Shown: positions 38,790-51,433 of the stretch, piece after piece
Numbering within the stretch: position 1 is the first letter of the stretch
Layout: the number at the start of each line of letters is the position of its first letter
From: Xylocopa sonorina
Lineage: Eukaryota > Arthropoda > Insecta > Hymenoptera > Apidae
DNA: 64,000 bases
Reading direction: 5' to 3'
Assembly: GCF_050948175.1 (NCBI RefSeq)
Contig: NC_135207.1
Coordinates: 5,607,501-5,671,500 of the forward strand
The notes under the pieces: model-generated
What the model was told of the DNA's origin: nothing
What the model saw: only the letters and a program-made list of their open reading frames with translations
Database searches by the model: none
Translations under genes and position numbers: made by a program

Positions 38790-41700
38790 CGCTCGCTTCC
38801 CGACGCGGATCACGCGAAATCTCGCCGCGCTATTCCTCGATCGTCTCGGCAAAAAGATCGCGCAGAAGGAATTCAAAGGACCAGGCTCGCGTGCTCGCCG
38901 GGAATTGCGAAACGGTGATTACCTGCGGCATAGATTTGCGGTGTAATTGGCGGATTGCATGGAAACAGGCCCGTCTGCGACAGACTCTTGACAATGAACG
39001 CCTGCAGCTTCGAGAATAGCAGCATCATTTGGGCTACCGTGGTCTTGCGGTGGAGCTTCGCCTCTGTGGAACGAACGTCAGGTCAGAAGCGCGTACACCC
39101 ATTAACGGTATGGGGGCTGTGTACAATGGGTCTTTCCGGGACCTTGGAAATTGCTTCCTGTCGCGCGTTACTTGTGTGGTCCTTCGCGGGGCAATTGTTA
39201 ACTTGGTAAGGTGGGAACGGTTTTGTTCCTCCTCTCGCTCCGCGCTCGGGCTAATGTCTTTCTTACGACGGACGAAAAATCTGACGGGCAGAATGAAAGT
39301 TTCTCGCGGCGGAAACGCGATATTAAGGGCCGGGATTCTGTGAAATCGCAGAAAATTGTTTTATAATGCCCAGCGGAGAGCAGATAGCAGGAACAGATTA
39401 CGGTTCGGGATCCTTCCTCTCAATTAAGCATCAGCGATTTTTACCTGGAACGATTTCCTGCACACTCTTCATGGTAACGGTTAACCCGTATATTCCCAGA
39501 AGTATGCTAATCACCAAGAACGGTTGGAAACAAATCCCGTATCGCGTTATCAGATTCGGCTCCTCGATCCATATGAAGAGGAAGGTGCAATAACTCAGCC
39601 CCTGGAACAACCAGACATAATCTCGTTAATATTCGCGCACTAAGTTTTTCGAAATGCTTACCTAACTGTTGTTGCTACTATTGCAAAAAAAGGTGCAAAT
39701 CTTTGCGAATAACTGAGATAGTAATAATTATCGAGCAGAGAAAAACTTTTCTACACAGGAAGACCAGTTAAAATGGATAACCCAAAAAGTGATGGTAAAA
39801 AAGAGGAAACCTGAACGATAGGGAGCTGCAGAACTATCAGTCGTAGCCAGGACAAATTGGCGTTGGTCATTTGAAGACTCGGGAAGGGCAGACAGGGCCA
39901 GCAGCAACAGGGACCGACTCTCAGCATTAATGGCGCCGTATCCGTGACCTTTTGCCCAATGTAGACCATCAAAAGATACAGCCGGTACAGGGCTATCGTT
40001 AGAAAGATTTGAGTCACAGCCTCCGACAGTAACTGGGTCCTAGAAGTAATCGAAAGATCGTCGACATTGACTCGAATACGAAACAGCTTGGATGTAGTAT
40101 TTCTGTTCTATAATCTATCGTTTTGTATGCACAAGTGCGCAACGTCGTTCGCTCCGCAACGGGATAACGTGTTCGAATTGAAAATTCAGTTCTTCGCTAA
40201 CGAAATGAAAAATTCGTCCGAGACGCGTTCGAAATATCAATGGACGTGGTCAGCGATGGAATTTCCGTGTCGCTGTCGTAGCCTCGTTTGGTTTATCGGG
40301 AGGACCGATCGAATTTTCAACATAGGCTGCGCAGGTGTGACACGGTCAGAGGGCTCAAGGATTATCTTGGAAAATCAAGATCATTAGCCGCGGAGACTTC
40401 GTCTCCTCTGTTTCGTCCTCGTTAGAAACTCTCTCAGGGTGTTCTTTTGTTTTTCGCAAACCGTTACGCTCGATCGTGTTTTCAGTTTTTTTTTCTCGGG
40501 ACTTCTAAGTGGATTTTCTAGTTTATTTCACCGGATGGTCGTTCGAAGCATGTCAAAAATTGGCAACACGTTTTCTTTATTGCAGTACTGTAAATACGGA
40601 AAGAATAAAGGAATGGTCAACCATTTTACCTTGGCATTACAATTGCTATTAAACTGCAGACGCTCGCTACAGGATACATCAAAAGGATCATGATGCTGTT
40701 AGTCTTGTATGACCTAGCTTCCTTTTGGCAAAAAATGTTGTGGCAAGCATCTACGGCGAAATAAAGTGTCACGGTGGAGAGTAAGGCACCAGTACTCAGT
40801 AAGCCTATCCCAAACGAGCCCATACCTGTAAAATATATGACATAACACTCATAAATATTAACGTCACGTAAGCATAACTGTTCGTTGGATGGAAAACATT
40901 GTACAGGAAGATAAGAAATTGCAAATATATGCGCATGTTTATTTACTATCTTTCGATTAACAGGCACTATTTATATACGGTACTAATTTATGCCATCTCG
41001 TTTCATGCAATCAGAAGATGTATGTATGTTACCTATACCCTTTATTAAATTCACTATTATAGCGTGATCATAATTAATCTGACACTTTTTCATTTGTACA
41101 AGGTCTCAGTGAAAGTGTGATCACGCTGTGTACCTGGAAATTGGGTCAAAAAGTCATCGTCTACGTCAACAAATGCGTGCTTTTTAAAAACGCAACCCTT
41201 ATTGCACCTCGATAGCAAAACATTTGTATTGATGATCTAGTTGGATAATGTTACCAGTCAAGATACGATTGATAATCATTTCAAAAATACGATCATTAAA
41301 TTCCATTCTTATCCTCTTAATGTCTGCCAAACTTGATTCTACCAAACTTATGCTTTCAAAAGCTACAAGCTTCGAATTTAAAATAAAATTCATTACCACA
41401 ATGTATTATAGCAATAAATTGGATATTTTCTAAATTATTGCCGATTCGCACGCTAGACGTAGTACAACATGCATGTTTGCGAGAATCGAAGATAGCTGTC
41501 GTTAGACTCATACAAGAACACAGGTGAGTGACCTGAGAGTTAAATAAAGATTAGAGCGATATGTTAAATAGGACTGCGAGTTTGTTTGATCTGATAGTGC
41601 AATTCTATCGCAAACTTCACATAAATAGACACGTGATGTCAAAAAACGTAAAATAAAATTGACATTGTAACGAAGGTCGCCATTAATTGATATCTCACGC

Positions 41701-43419
41701 TCTTGCTGGGAATACTATATAGGTCGTTCATATATGTATGCATGGTTTTTGTTCTAAAAGACTTCTTGCGTCACAGAGATTGAGAAACAGACAACTAGAG
41801 GAACGCCGCGTAATAAACTACAGAGTGTGTCGTTTTTATCTGACTTCTTTATGCATCGTGGAATGTAAATTCCTAGTCAGAAATTTTTTCTATTGACGTT
41901 AAAAATAATTCCATTATATGAATGGGACCTAAGAAGGCTGAAAACATTCGAAACGCGGCGTCAATGTTTAATGTATTATTATATAGTGGTCATATCGTTT
42001 CTATCGCTTAGATATACAACTGTGTCGCGAAAGAGGATTGCCTTGTCCAACTTTATGCGAGATAAAAATTTTATCAAATTGTTAACGTCAGAATGTTAGA
42101 ATTTCACATTCACGAATGGCGTGTTTCGCCCCCTTACAATTATAATTCGCGCAACTAAAAATGTAAAAACAGGATTCTAATGCAGCGTTCCAAATCGGTG
42201 CGTGACTTAATTATATCAATTATCCTTTTTTGTGTTTCCTTACGTTGTGCCCAGTAACGATACGTTTTTACGCCGGGTGAAAGCCTTTGCTATCGCGTTC
42301 GGACGGGTCCTTAAATGTAAACTACAGGACACGGTCCCGATTGGGCTAATACGGTAACTTACAAGACTACCAGAAATCTCTGCTTAACGTCAAACTTTCG
42401 GCCTGGTCTTTAAACAAAGTCTAACAAATTTCACCGGATGTACTTGTTATTTAAGTCCCGTTACGTAATCTGCGATTGCCTCTGGTGAAGAATTTCGTGT
42501 AATTCTTTTCCTCGTGAAAATATTTGGACGTGTGTGATTGTTAGTCTTGAACCAACGCGAATATTCATTTTCTAGGAAGTCCGACGCGTTTCGTGTATAT
42601 GTACTGAACGCAACACATGTTACGATCCACGACCGAGACTTTCACCACCGTATTCGCTCCTTCCCGTGCTTACACGCGATCAAGCGAAACATTTCAATTT
42701 AATTGTCAAAAATATCATTTAACAGAATGTTACCTAACTAATACTAAAGTAATTTTTCATTAACGTAAATCTGTGCATCATTTCATTGACATGAAGCGAC
42801 AAATATAATAATCTCAACTATCATGCATACATCATAAATCATAGAATTCCAGGGGAACATTACTACGTTAATGAATATTGTGTAAGAATGGATATCGAAA
42901 ATAAGTATGATTATTGATCATGAAACACGCGCATATGGCACCAAAATATTTCGTAGCTCGCTTTCTAACGCTGGTGACAGTAATACGCATTCGTACGTAA
43001 CAATAATTGCGAAACCCTCCTCTTCAGAAACCTGTTCACCATTTCTTTTTTATTCCACGTGAAAAGCACGTACAGATATATGTACAGAAAACAACTAGGC
43101 TGGCATGAATTTAATTTCCAAATTAAACTTTGGTATTATGCGCTAGGAAAATTATTACCGTCAATGTTAACAGTGTGAACGCAATATCGAAAGCAATAGC
43201 GGGAATTCGGATCATCAATCGATAGCTGTTTGCGATCGAGGTGTAAACAAACTCGGTCGAAGTGTAACGAAGGAACGCACGTGTAATTAATTAAACGAGA
43301 AGGAACATTACATAAAGGGAAAACTTACTTTCTATGTGTTCTATAGCGGAGGGTGCGTAATTGTTGTCGCAGCTCAGATTCCTGACGGAATTTCCAAAAT
43401 CCTCGAGTTCGATCTCCAT
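38332..43419 (-). CDS. Organic solute transporter alpha-like protein
   Basis: Six coding exons, complement(43329..43419, 40630..40825, 39811..40039, 39445..39601, 38923..39063, 38332..38531), encode 337 residues with phase kept. The N-terminus is short and extracellular-like, with an N-glycosylation site (NLS, residue 14). A hydrophobic helix then begins at MGSFGIGLLSTGALLS. Family landmarks are RSYKTNSIMILL, YPVASVCSLIAIVMPR, the Cys-rich GPCCCWPCLPFPS loop, and NLITRYGICFQPF. The length and several membrane spans match the SLC51A/TMEM184 superfamily. The C-terminal tail is polar (Asn/Thr/Lys). Vertebrate Ost-alpha works with Ost-beta to export steroids and bile acids; the insect substrate is unknown. 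The start at 43419 is chosen because the ATG opens the frame shortly before the conserved first helix. The first intron (2.5 kb) spans the GC-to-AT transition of the window. Confidence 0.93.
38754..38787. repeat. (GA)17 microsatellite
   Basis: 17 uninterrupted GA units on the plus strand, inside the last intron of the Ost-alpha gene (38532-38922). Confidence 0.95.
40826..43328 (-). other. First intron of the Ost-alpha gene
   Basis: 2.5 kb, AT-rich from about 40.9 kb on. It contains an inverted repeat at 41061-41127 and open frames no longer than about 70 codons. I see no nested gene. Confidence 0.6.
41061..41127. repeat. Inverted repeat with a 10-base perfect arm
   Basis: AGCGTGATCA (41061-41070) is the exact reverse complement of TGATCACGCT (41118-41127). 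CACTTTTTCA and GTGAAAGTG inside extend the pairing imperfectly. It could be a small hairpin transposon remnant. Confidence 0.6.
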
Positions 43420-46353
43420 CTTGTAAACGATGAAGGGCCGTCTGCGCCGCGACTTTGAAACACTTGATTTCCTTTTTTATCTCCGATCGAGTCCTATCCG
43501 CAAGACCCACCAGCAGGAGAAACGAACTCGCGGTCTTGGACGTTTTAAAAACGACAAGCCAGGCGAAGCCACTCTAGCCGGCGAACAGTGAGAGTGAGTA
43601 CCCCACTTTTACCGCTATTGAATCGCGTTTATTGCAACGAACCGTTTATAAGGTCAATATTGCCGCGATTACGTTTGATTGATACATGTATTCATTTTTC
43701 CGTAACAGTAATAAGAAAGCCACCTTGACAAAATAATTATTTTTCTTATCTTTTTTCATTATGGGTAAGAATAGCAGAGGAGTATAAATATAGACTAAAC
43801 AATTCGCGAGAAATTTATCCGGATCGTATCAGTTTTTTTTCATGAAAGTGAAAGGATAAAAATAAAAAGTCTTTTGCAAGAGGAAGAGACGTGAACTCTA
43901 GAGAGTTTTAAGAAAGATCTGTAATAGATCTTTTCCATTCTTTTAGTTCTATCACTAAATACAACGTAAGAGGCAAGACTTATAATTTTTCATCTGGTTT
44001 TTATGCATAATTTGTGTTAAATAAATCTTTGCAAACATCGCTCCTTATTTACTACTTTCTCTATAGTTATTGGTAACTTTAGTCGCTTTTATCGAAATTC
44101 ATATTTGAAAAATTACCAACAGATCGATAGCACCATCTCTGTGGAAAACGCTCAAACTGATTTATCGATAGTTTGCTTAACTGTCGTTCGATTTGCACTT
44201 TCTACCAATACAACGTCACCAGTAATGCAATAATAATTTTATTATTGATGGTTCGTTTCGATAAATTTTAATTCAATATATACGGATAACAAAGTTAGAG
44301 AATGTGAACTAATTTCTTCTCTCTTTTATTTCTATTATATAGTATCGCATCTCAACCGTTTGTATAAAACGTCTCGATACTTTCGACCAATCACGTTCAA
44401 GCACTTATTCGTAAAATTCAAATTTCGCGCAGTATGCGTAGTGCGAACCGCTATGGCGACAACGTCGGGCCTCTCGGGTTCCTCATTTTAAATTTTCACT
44501 TTTAAGTGAATAAAACGCGCGCGTACGGTTAAAATGTGACAGAAAAGTGAAAATACAATCTGTTTGGACATCTTCAGCGTGTTTGTGATGCAAATCTGGC
44601 ACAAATTTCGGAGTAATGTAAGTTGAAATATTTCTCGTTCTTGATTCACGAATTTTACTATGGAGAACAAAGAGACAAAGAGATTTGTTAAAATTAAACT
44701 ATCTCAATGCGTAAAATGCTACAGTATTTGCAATAAGAGTAATTTTTATTCGATGTCTATTTATTCAATGCCACAATCGCCGTCATAATCGCAAAATACA
44801 AGCTCGGTATATATATACGCGTATACATACAGCAATATACATACGTGTATACAGCTTTCGTGGTTTATATTTTTCGGTTAACGTCGATAAATTAGTTTTC
44901 TACTTATTTTACTACTAATTTAAATTTGACTACAATTCTTAGGAAAGATTTAAGATGATTTCGGGTGAAAGAATTAAACGTGTTTTCTAAAAATTATTGT
45001 TAAAAAATACATTTGTAGTTTATTTGCAAAATGAGGTATCGTACATTAGTTAAAGATCTTAAATATGTAGCACAGTAGAACTTAGTAACTGTTAGAGAAG
45101 TGTTTTATGACTCTTTGGTCAGTAAATGCAAAAATGAACTTTCTAAAAACCAATGTTTTGCCATTTAATTAATTATTATCATTAACCGTTGCGTTCTGCT
45201 GTAAATTATAAATTTAAAAGAAACCATTTTACTTAGTCATTAAAATACCCTGTAATTAAGTCTCAAGAAGTCCATATTTTATTTACAAATTACAAAGCAA
45301 GTCAGATATCACATACGCATATTTATATTGAGTATTAACAAATCATTCGTATAGAAATCTTTTGCTTTGAAAACCATTTTAACATCCTCTTAACTGTCAA
45401 TAATTTTCTTCCACCACATCTTTTTTCATTCGTTTCGATTTATAAAATCTGAGAAATTTATTTTAACAAATTGGTCATTTTCTAAGGGCATATATCTTGC
45501 TCATCAATTTGATAAACTCAATACACTCCTCCCTGATTCATTAGAAGGGAAAAGACGTATGTTCAAAAAAGAAATATCGAATGTGATACAAAAGGATAAA
45601 CTTCTGTACAAAAATCTTGGAGTCAGAAAGTACCATCTTTAACCACTTGAGTTTCCATTTCTTTACATATTACTCTATCATACTGTCTATGAATTTACTG
45701 CATTAAGGAGATATTCACTTGATTATTAGTGCTCCAAATGAATGCTTCCTTAATTTACATAAATATGTAACTTTCTGCTTGAATGTTACATTATCACAGA
45801 AAATGTACTGTACAGTATTGTATAATACACGTTTTGTAACCGTTACAATTGGTCGCCGTTATTCCTTTTACACTACAGTTGTCTGTTTAAATTACAGAGA
45901 ACGTAATTTTATTGTCATTGACTAGGCATTAATTGTTAGTAATCCACGTCTTGTGTTAATGCTAAAATTTTTATACTTGTGTAATACATTTAGGTTGGAT
46001 CAGGAGACTCGGTTTATTCTGTAATATTAGAAACATATATCTAATAACCAAGTTTCATTGCTCGTGAAATGAATTTCATATGCCTTAAAATGTTCTAAGT
46101 AACGATAAATTTTGTTGTAAAAAAAAGACTGTAAGTGTAGTAAGTACCTTAAATGTTATATGCTTCCATACGAAATTGCAAAATATACTAAAATTTTTCG
46201 CTCCTTCTTTTATATACACATCTAAATATAAACAAACGAATACTTTAATATATCATTTTCCAGTTCCTAAAAATGAGAAAGCGAATATTTAGTGTATGAT
46301 AATAGCTAATATTTAAACATTAATAACTCAATATACGAATACTTACGTTCACT
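43420..46353. other. AT-rich intergenic DNA
   Basis: It holds the upstream region of the Ost-alpha gene (a GC-richer island at about 43320-43620 around its first exon) and the 3' flank of PANK4. A minus-strand open frame of 60 codons at 44488-44670 has no support. A TATA/TACA-rich tract lies at about 44805-44860. No gene is seen. Confidence 0.5.
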
Positions 46354-49300
46354 TTATTCGTTTGTATCACAGGTACAAACGTCTTCTGTGTTCTCTACAC
46401 ATTCTAATGGGCATTCCATTTTGGTTTCTAATTTTATATCACAAATTGTCGTTTTCGGTGGTGCTCGTTCGTATTTACATATCACTGCATACATATCGCC
46501 ACCCAAACGAAGCGCTAACCATCGATTTTTAATAACCGCCAATTTTAAACATTCGCAAGTCATTTTAGCATAAAGATTCGTATGAAGCGTCCTGCCCATT
46601 CCTTCGAGTACAATAAGATCGACGTTATGTTTTACCATCGCGAGGCATAAATCTATACTCAAACGGCTGTTAAACGTGTAACAAGTTCGTTAAAATATGT
46701 TAGGACTCAAAATAATTATTTTGTCATGCATAGTAATTACCTTAAATCAAGACAAGGGCCAGCTTGAGCTGTTTCCATAGCAATTAAACGATTTTCTTTT
46801 AATGCCTGCCTGATAACTTTGCATATTTTTGCCGCATCTCGTAATGTTACGATCAATTCCGGATATGTAACATCATTTAACGCTGGCATAGAATTAGCGC
46901 ACAATATAACCTAAAGCAATTATAATTACAGTTTAATACATTTAGTTGTGACACGTAGTTATAGTTCAAAAACATATATACATGCACGATAACGAACTTT
47001 TGTTCCTCGCTGCAATAAATCACGCGCAAACGGTAAAATTCCCAATACTATATCCACTCCGCTATTGTCAACAAAGATAGCAGCACATTTATGTGGTGGT
47101 TCAGTTTCTAGTCTCTCTATCCAATCATCCAAGTTATCTTGTAACCAAGGTCTACCTAAGTATAAAAAGAATGTCGCATCTGATTTTGCAGTACTGTTTA
47201 CTTTGATGTATCAGTTACAAAAGTGAAGATAAAGAACACTGATAGCACGCAGACTTACCTGGAATTTTATCTTGCGCTTCTGCAAAACCAAAATCTGTCG
47301 TTTCCATCAAAGTCGCAACAGCTTGCGCACCCCAATCGAACATATTACCACTTAGGACTCCTAGCACAAGAGCTTTTATCTTTTCCGCTCCTTCTAACTT
47401 ATCGATATTCGCTAGACGATTCTTCAAATGTTTTAAAGCTTCTTCGTTCTCTTTTTTCTTTTGCTGTATATAATGGGAAAATTAATTATAATTTTCTTAG
47501 TTATAATTCTCTCTTTCTCTTTCTCTATGTCCTTTAATTTCATAAAGAACTTACATGTAAATAGGGATCAGGAAAATCGAATTCCTTCATACAATGTTCA
47601 ATAGTATCCAACAATATCCTTACTGTGAGTGTTCCATAAGCACTGCAATATAATATGACAACATAAATTACAACATGATGGTGTATAATATTCCAGTTTT
47701 TTTCATAATAGCCAAAGCTTACAATGGTTGAAGATGTAGATAGTGCAATCGGTTAACATATTTCTCCTTCAATTTTGTTGCTCTTTCTTTTGCTGTTGGA
47801 CTATGTGGCTGGCTGTGAATAGCTCTGGCTACAAATTTATCCACTGATTCTTCAAAACATTGTAACCAATAATCTCTAAAAAATGTCAAAATTAGTTGCA
47901 TACTCCAAAAACAACAAATTTCTATTGTGAGTTCATAACATACCTAGCTTCTTTATCCTCTGCTAGATCTGTTGTATCAGGATTGTAAGTTGAGGGATCT
48001 TTCAAGAGTGGGCAAAATGTAACAGCATTTTCTGCCTGATCAATTTCCAATTGATCCACTTTAATTCCAAGATCTGTAGATATTGAATCTTTAAATCCTG
48101 AAGATCCTGCATAATTTTCTAGCCAGCTATGTTCATCAGATTTCTCAGTACTGTACAAAAATGCCCCAATTGCACCAAGATAACCTTCATGGCGAAGAAA
48201 CAGAGGCTTTACTTTACCCTAAAGTGTAGAAAACATATATTAAAGATGATAAAACTTTCTCTATCATAATCATAGTAATATGGTTGAGAACTTTTTAAGC
48301 TAAAACTAACATCAGACCAATATTTGATGGAATATGAAATAGTATGCATTGATAGAGGATGGTTACGTAAAAAATAGCCGCCAAAATAAACTTTATTCAT
48401 TTTATGCACTGCAGCATATAAACTTGCAATTTGTCCAATATCATTGCTTATAGTAAGCAAAAGGCTTCTTGCAAGATCTGCCTCAGAAAATGTTGGTTGC
48501 CCTAAAATATAACAAACAACTTTTTTTATTTTTGCAGATCTATGTGATGTCCACCCACATCTATCAGCCTGCTTCCTCACCTTGATTAGTGTTATAAGTA
48601 GCCTTACCAAAGGAAGATGCAATGAGATCTCCAGGTAAGCCCTGAGAGGAATAATCACCTCCATAAATATCTTTAACCAACATATCAACATTACGATGAT
48701 CTCCTCTTTCTGCAAGTTGGAGCAATTCATCAAAGCCCTAGAAGGGTATTTTTAAAGGTTTTTCTTTAATTGTATATATTTCTGAATTAGTGAGGATTAT
48801 ATCAATATACAGGGTGTTTTGTGCATATAAATACTAGCAACTCCAAAAATCAAAATATGACTACAGTGAGAATAATTTAGTTAGATTTAGTTAAGATTTA
48901 GTAGTTTTTAGTTTAGTTAAGATTTGGTTCCCAAAGAAAATGAACTACAAATAGTCACATAAGATACAGATATAGTTAACAAAGCTTAAAGATCATATTT
49001 CTGGAACACAAGACCTTAGGCATAACTTTAAAATCACTTCTTTCATTCCTGACCATACATATAAATGAATGAAAATTAACATTCATACCTTTCTCTTTGT
49101 GAGTAATGAGCCTAATCCCCAAAATGTCCCTCCTCCCGTAGCTGTACCACCAACTCTTTCAAATACTTCATCAGATTCAACCTAAAAAGATATCAAGTGA
49201 AATTATGTTAAAGATAGATATAACCATTTTATGAAAATATTTGATGACAAGAAAATTCTTGAGACTTACTTTAAGAATACTAACACCACTGCCAATGTTT

Positions 49301-50210
49301 ACTAACATATATGGAAAGATATTAGGACCAGCTTTTTGAAATTTATATTCAGGCTTTCCATGTCTTTCGTACTCGAATGCCTCGTATGATATATTTTTTA
49401 ATAGAAAATTACAACCTTTTATCAGACATGCAATTTCATCCTCCTTATCAACTCTAAAATAGTTTCAATTATTTTCACTCCATAGTTAAAATATTTAAAA
49501 TTGGTATTGTTCAAATACCATTTAATTGGCATATACAACAAAGCCTAAACATTATTCCTGTATTTTAAAGTGCTTACATTAAACCTAATTTTTCTTGTAG
49601 CAAAGAATTATATTTGTATGCTCCTCCACCAGTCACTTTAATGCTTTTACCGTGAAACCTCTCAATATTTACTAAATTCTCTTTCACAAAATCCAAACAA
49701 TTTTCAATGTATCTCGTTTCAAACTTAACAAAGTGAAGTCTAGTACCTTCATGTACTTTGTATGCACGTTCTCCGCTATTTCCTAAGCCTGCATCCTCGT
49801 ACAATGCTTTGCGGTAATTAATCGTCGAATAATAAGCTATTTTTGTCAATGATATGCCTGTAATTCGATTAAAACCAAAGCAATCTTTAATTCCATTATT
49901 AATAAATCACGACAGGCCTCTCGTACACGTAGACGCACGTAAATATACATTTCACTCAAAAAAGAAATCCGCTAAATATACACGTAACGGTTTGAAAAAT
50001 GTTTTAGGAAAGGTAACCTTCGAGAGGGCCGAATTTACGGTAGAACAAAATCTTTCGAGAAATAAGTAACAAGATGTGCGTAGCCCGATACGTACCAATA
50101 TCGATCGCAAATTTTTGTGCATTTTTCAAATTTGCAAACACTTCGACCGCGGTTGGCAATTTTATGGAAGGAGAATGAATTTGCTCATTGTCAGTTTCCA
50201 CCGTTTCCAT
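46354..50210 (-). CDS. PANK4: Pantothenate kinase 4-like: PanK domain fused to DUF89 phosphatase
   Basis: Thirteen coding exons, complement(50096..50210, 49578..49857, 49270..49453, 49089..49181, 48581..48737, 48311..48501, 47944..48218, 47723..47875, 47555..47642, 47259..47463, 46998..47155, 46741..46910, 46354..46666), encode 793 residues. Residues about 30-400 form the type II PanK fold (VTGGGAYKY, VNIGSGVSILK, TATGGGTFWGLGSLLT, ISNDIGQIA, LFLRHEGYLGAIGAF). Residues about 430-775 form the DUF89 phosphatase (FAYGTLTVR, NMFDWGAQAV, the metal-site DNSG at 610-613, NSMPALNDV at 639-647, EGMGRTLHTN). In mammals the phosphatase acts on 4'-phosphopantetheine and related metabolites, damping coenzyme A synthesis. 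The PanK catalytic Glu is Asn122 here, while the Arg lost in human PANK4 is kept as Arg202. The donor of exon 11 (GTTCGT) is weak but fits homology and phase. Confidence 0.95.
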
Positions 50211-51433
50211 TTTACATTAACTTCACCGAGCTAGGCTGTACTTAAAACTGCTTAAAAATGTACGCCGTAGATACTTTCAACCACTGACAGACTGATCTAA
50301 GAACTACATCACTTTAAATCGTAATTTTATCGTTATTCAAACAAATCCTTCGTGAACGCTACGTACATACACGTATGCACAATGAAGCCAGTATTCCAGT
50401 CCCTAAAACGCGCATAAATTACCATTCTTGTTTACGTGAAACTTATCTCGTTGATTTAAAACTGGTTATTAATATTGGACAGATAGGAGCGCTGCCCGTG
50501 TATGAACATGGCGCTAAGAATTGAATTTTAATTAATAACATAGAATAATTAATCATACATAAAGTAAGGGAAACTACATAGGTATAACGTGTCTTTAGGA
50601 GGCCGAAATTATAAGGGTCTATATCAAAAACAACAGATTTTTAAAAATACAAACTTTTTCTATATTTTTTCATTTTATTTGATTTTCTAATCAATTCAAC
50701 ATAGTATAAAATCATAGTACAACTACAGTTATTTTTTTTTACCTGTACCATTCTGATTCTCACTTCTTCACTTACATAACATGAAAAAATCAAGACATCT
50801 TGTAACAATTAAAATGTATTCGTTAACTTAAATTTTATACAATTATATTACGATTTATATCCGGGTATTTATAATTAATATTATTATCACGCTATTTGTA
50901 AATTTATTATATCATACGAACGATCAAGAATGCTTAGTTACTTATTGGAATTCATGTTTAAATATCAAGTTAAAGACTGCAGTATTGTTTAATAGTTTTA
51001 TATGTAACTAAAATTAAGCCTTTCAGCATGACAGACCTTTTTTAAATACTTGTTGCATATGTATATTCTTTATATCAAAATTTTTATATAATTCAATAAA
51101 TCAAATTACATCAATCGTGTAAAATATTGTTGAATATTTTAAACAAATTATTTATATATTGGTTACATGTGGGCTATATATCGCTCTAAATATCAATCAG
51201 TACAGTAAAAAACCTTAATGAATGGAAAATTTAATATATTTCTTGGAATTTTCAGTAAAACTGAAAGACTTGATCTCCTTTCTAGTTTCTTTTACCATTT
51301 TTCTATAAACTCACTGTCCTCATACTCTTTACTATGCAGTACAAAAATTCATTTGAAGTTCAATATTAAACATATAATTTCCCTGATAAAGACCCTGTTT
51401 ATTAAAATCATATGCATACTCTAATCGAAATAT
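50211..51433. other. Intergenic DNA between ALG9 and PANK4
   Basis: 1.2 kb, very AT-rich. It holds the PANK4 promoter region (about 50211-50550) and the ALG9 3' flank, with a minus-strand AATAAA at 51398-51403, about 30 bases past the ALG9 stop. No gene is seen. Confidence 0.55.

Noticed and set aside
43325..43510. 61-codon minus-strand frame around the first Ost-alpha exon
   Set aside because: A different frame in the same exon, starting at 43419, joins in phase to the conserved Ost-alpha helix, so this frame is 5'UTR plus shadow.
44488..44670. 60-codon minus-strand frame upstream of Ost-alpha
   Set aside because: No domain, no signal peptide and no splice continuation.
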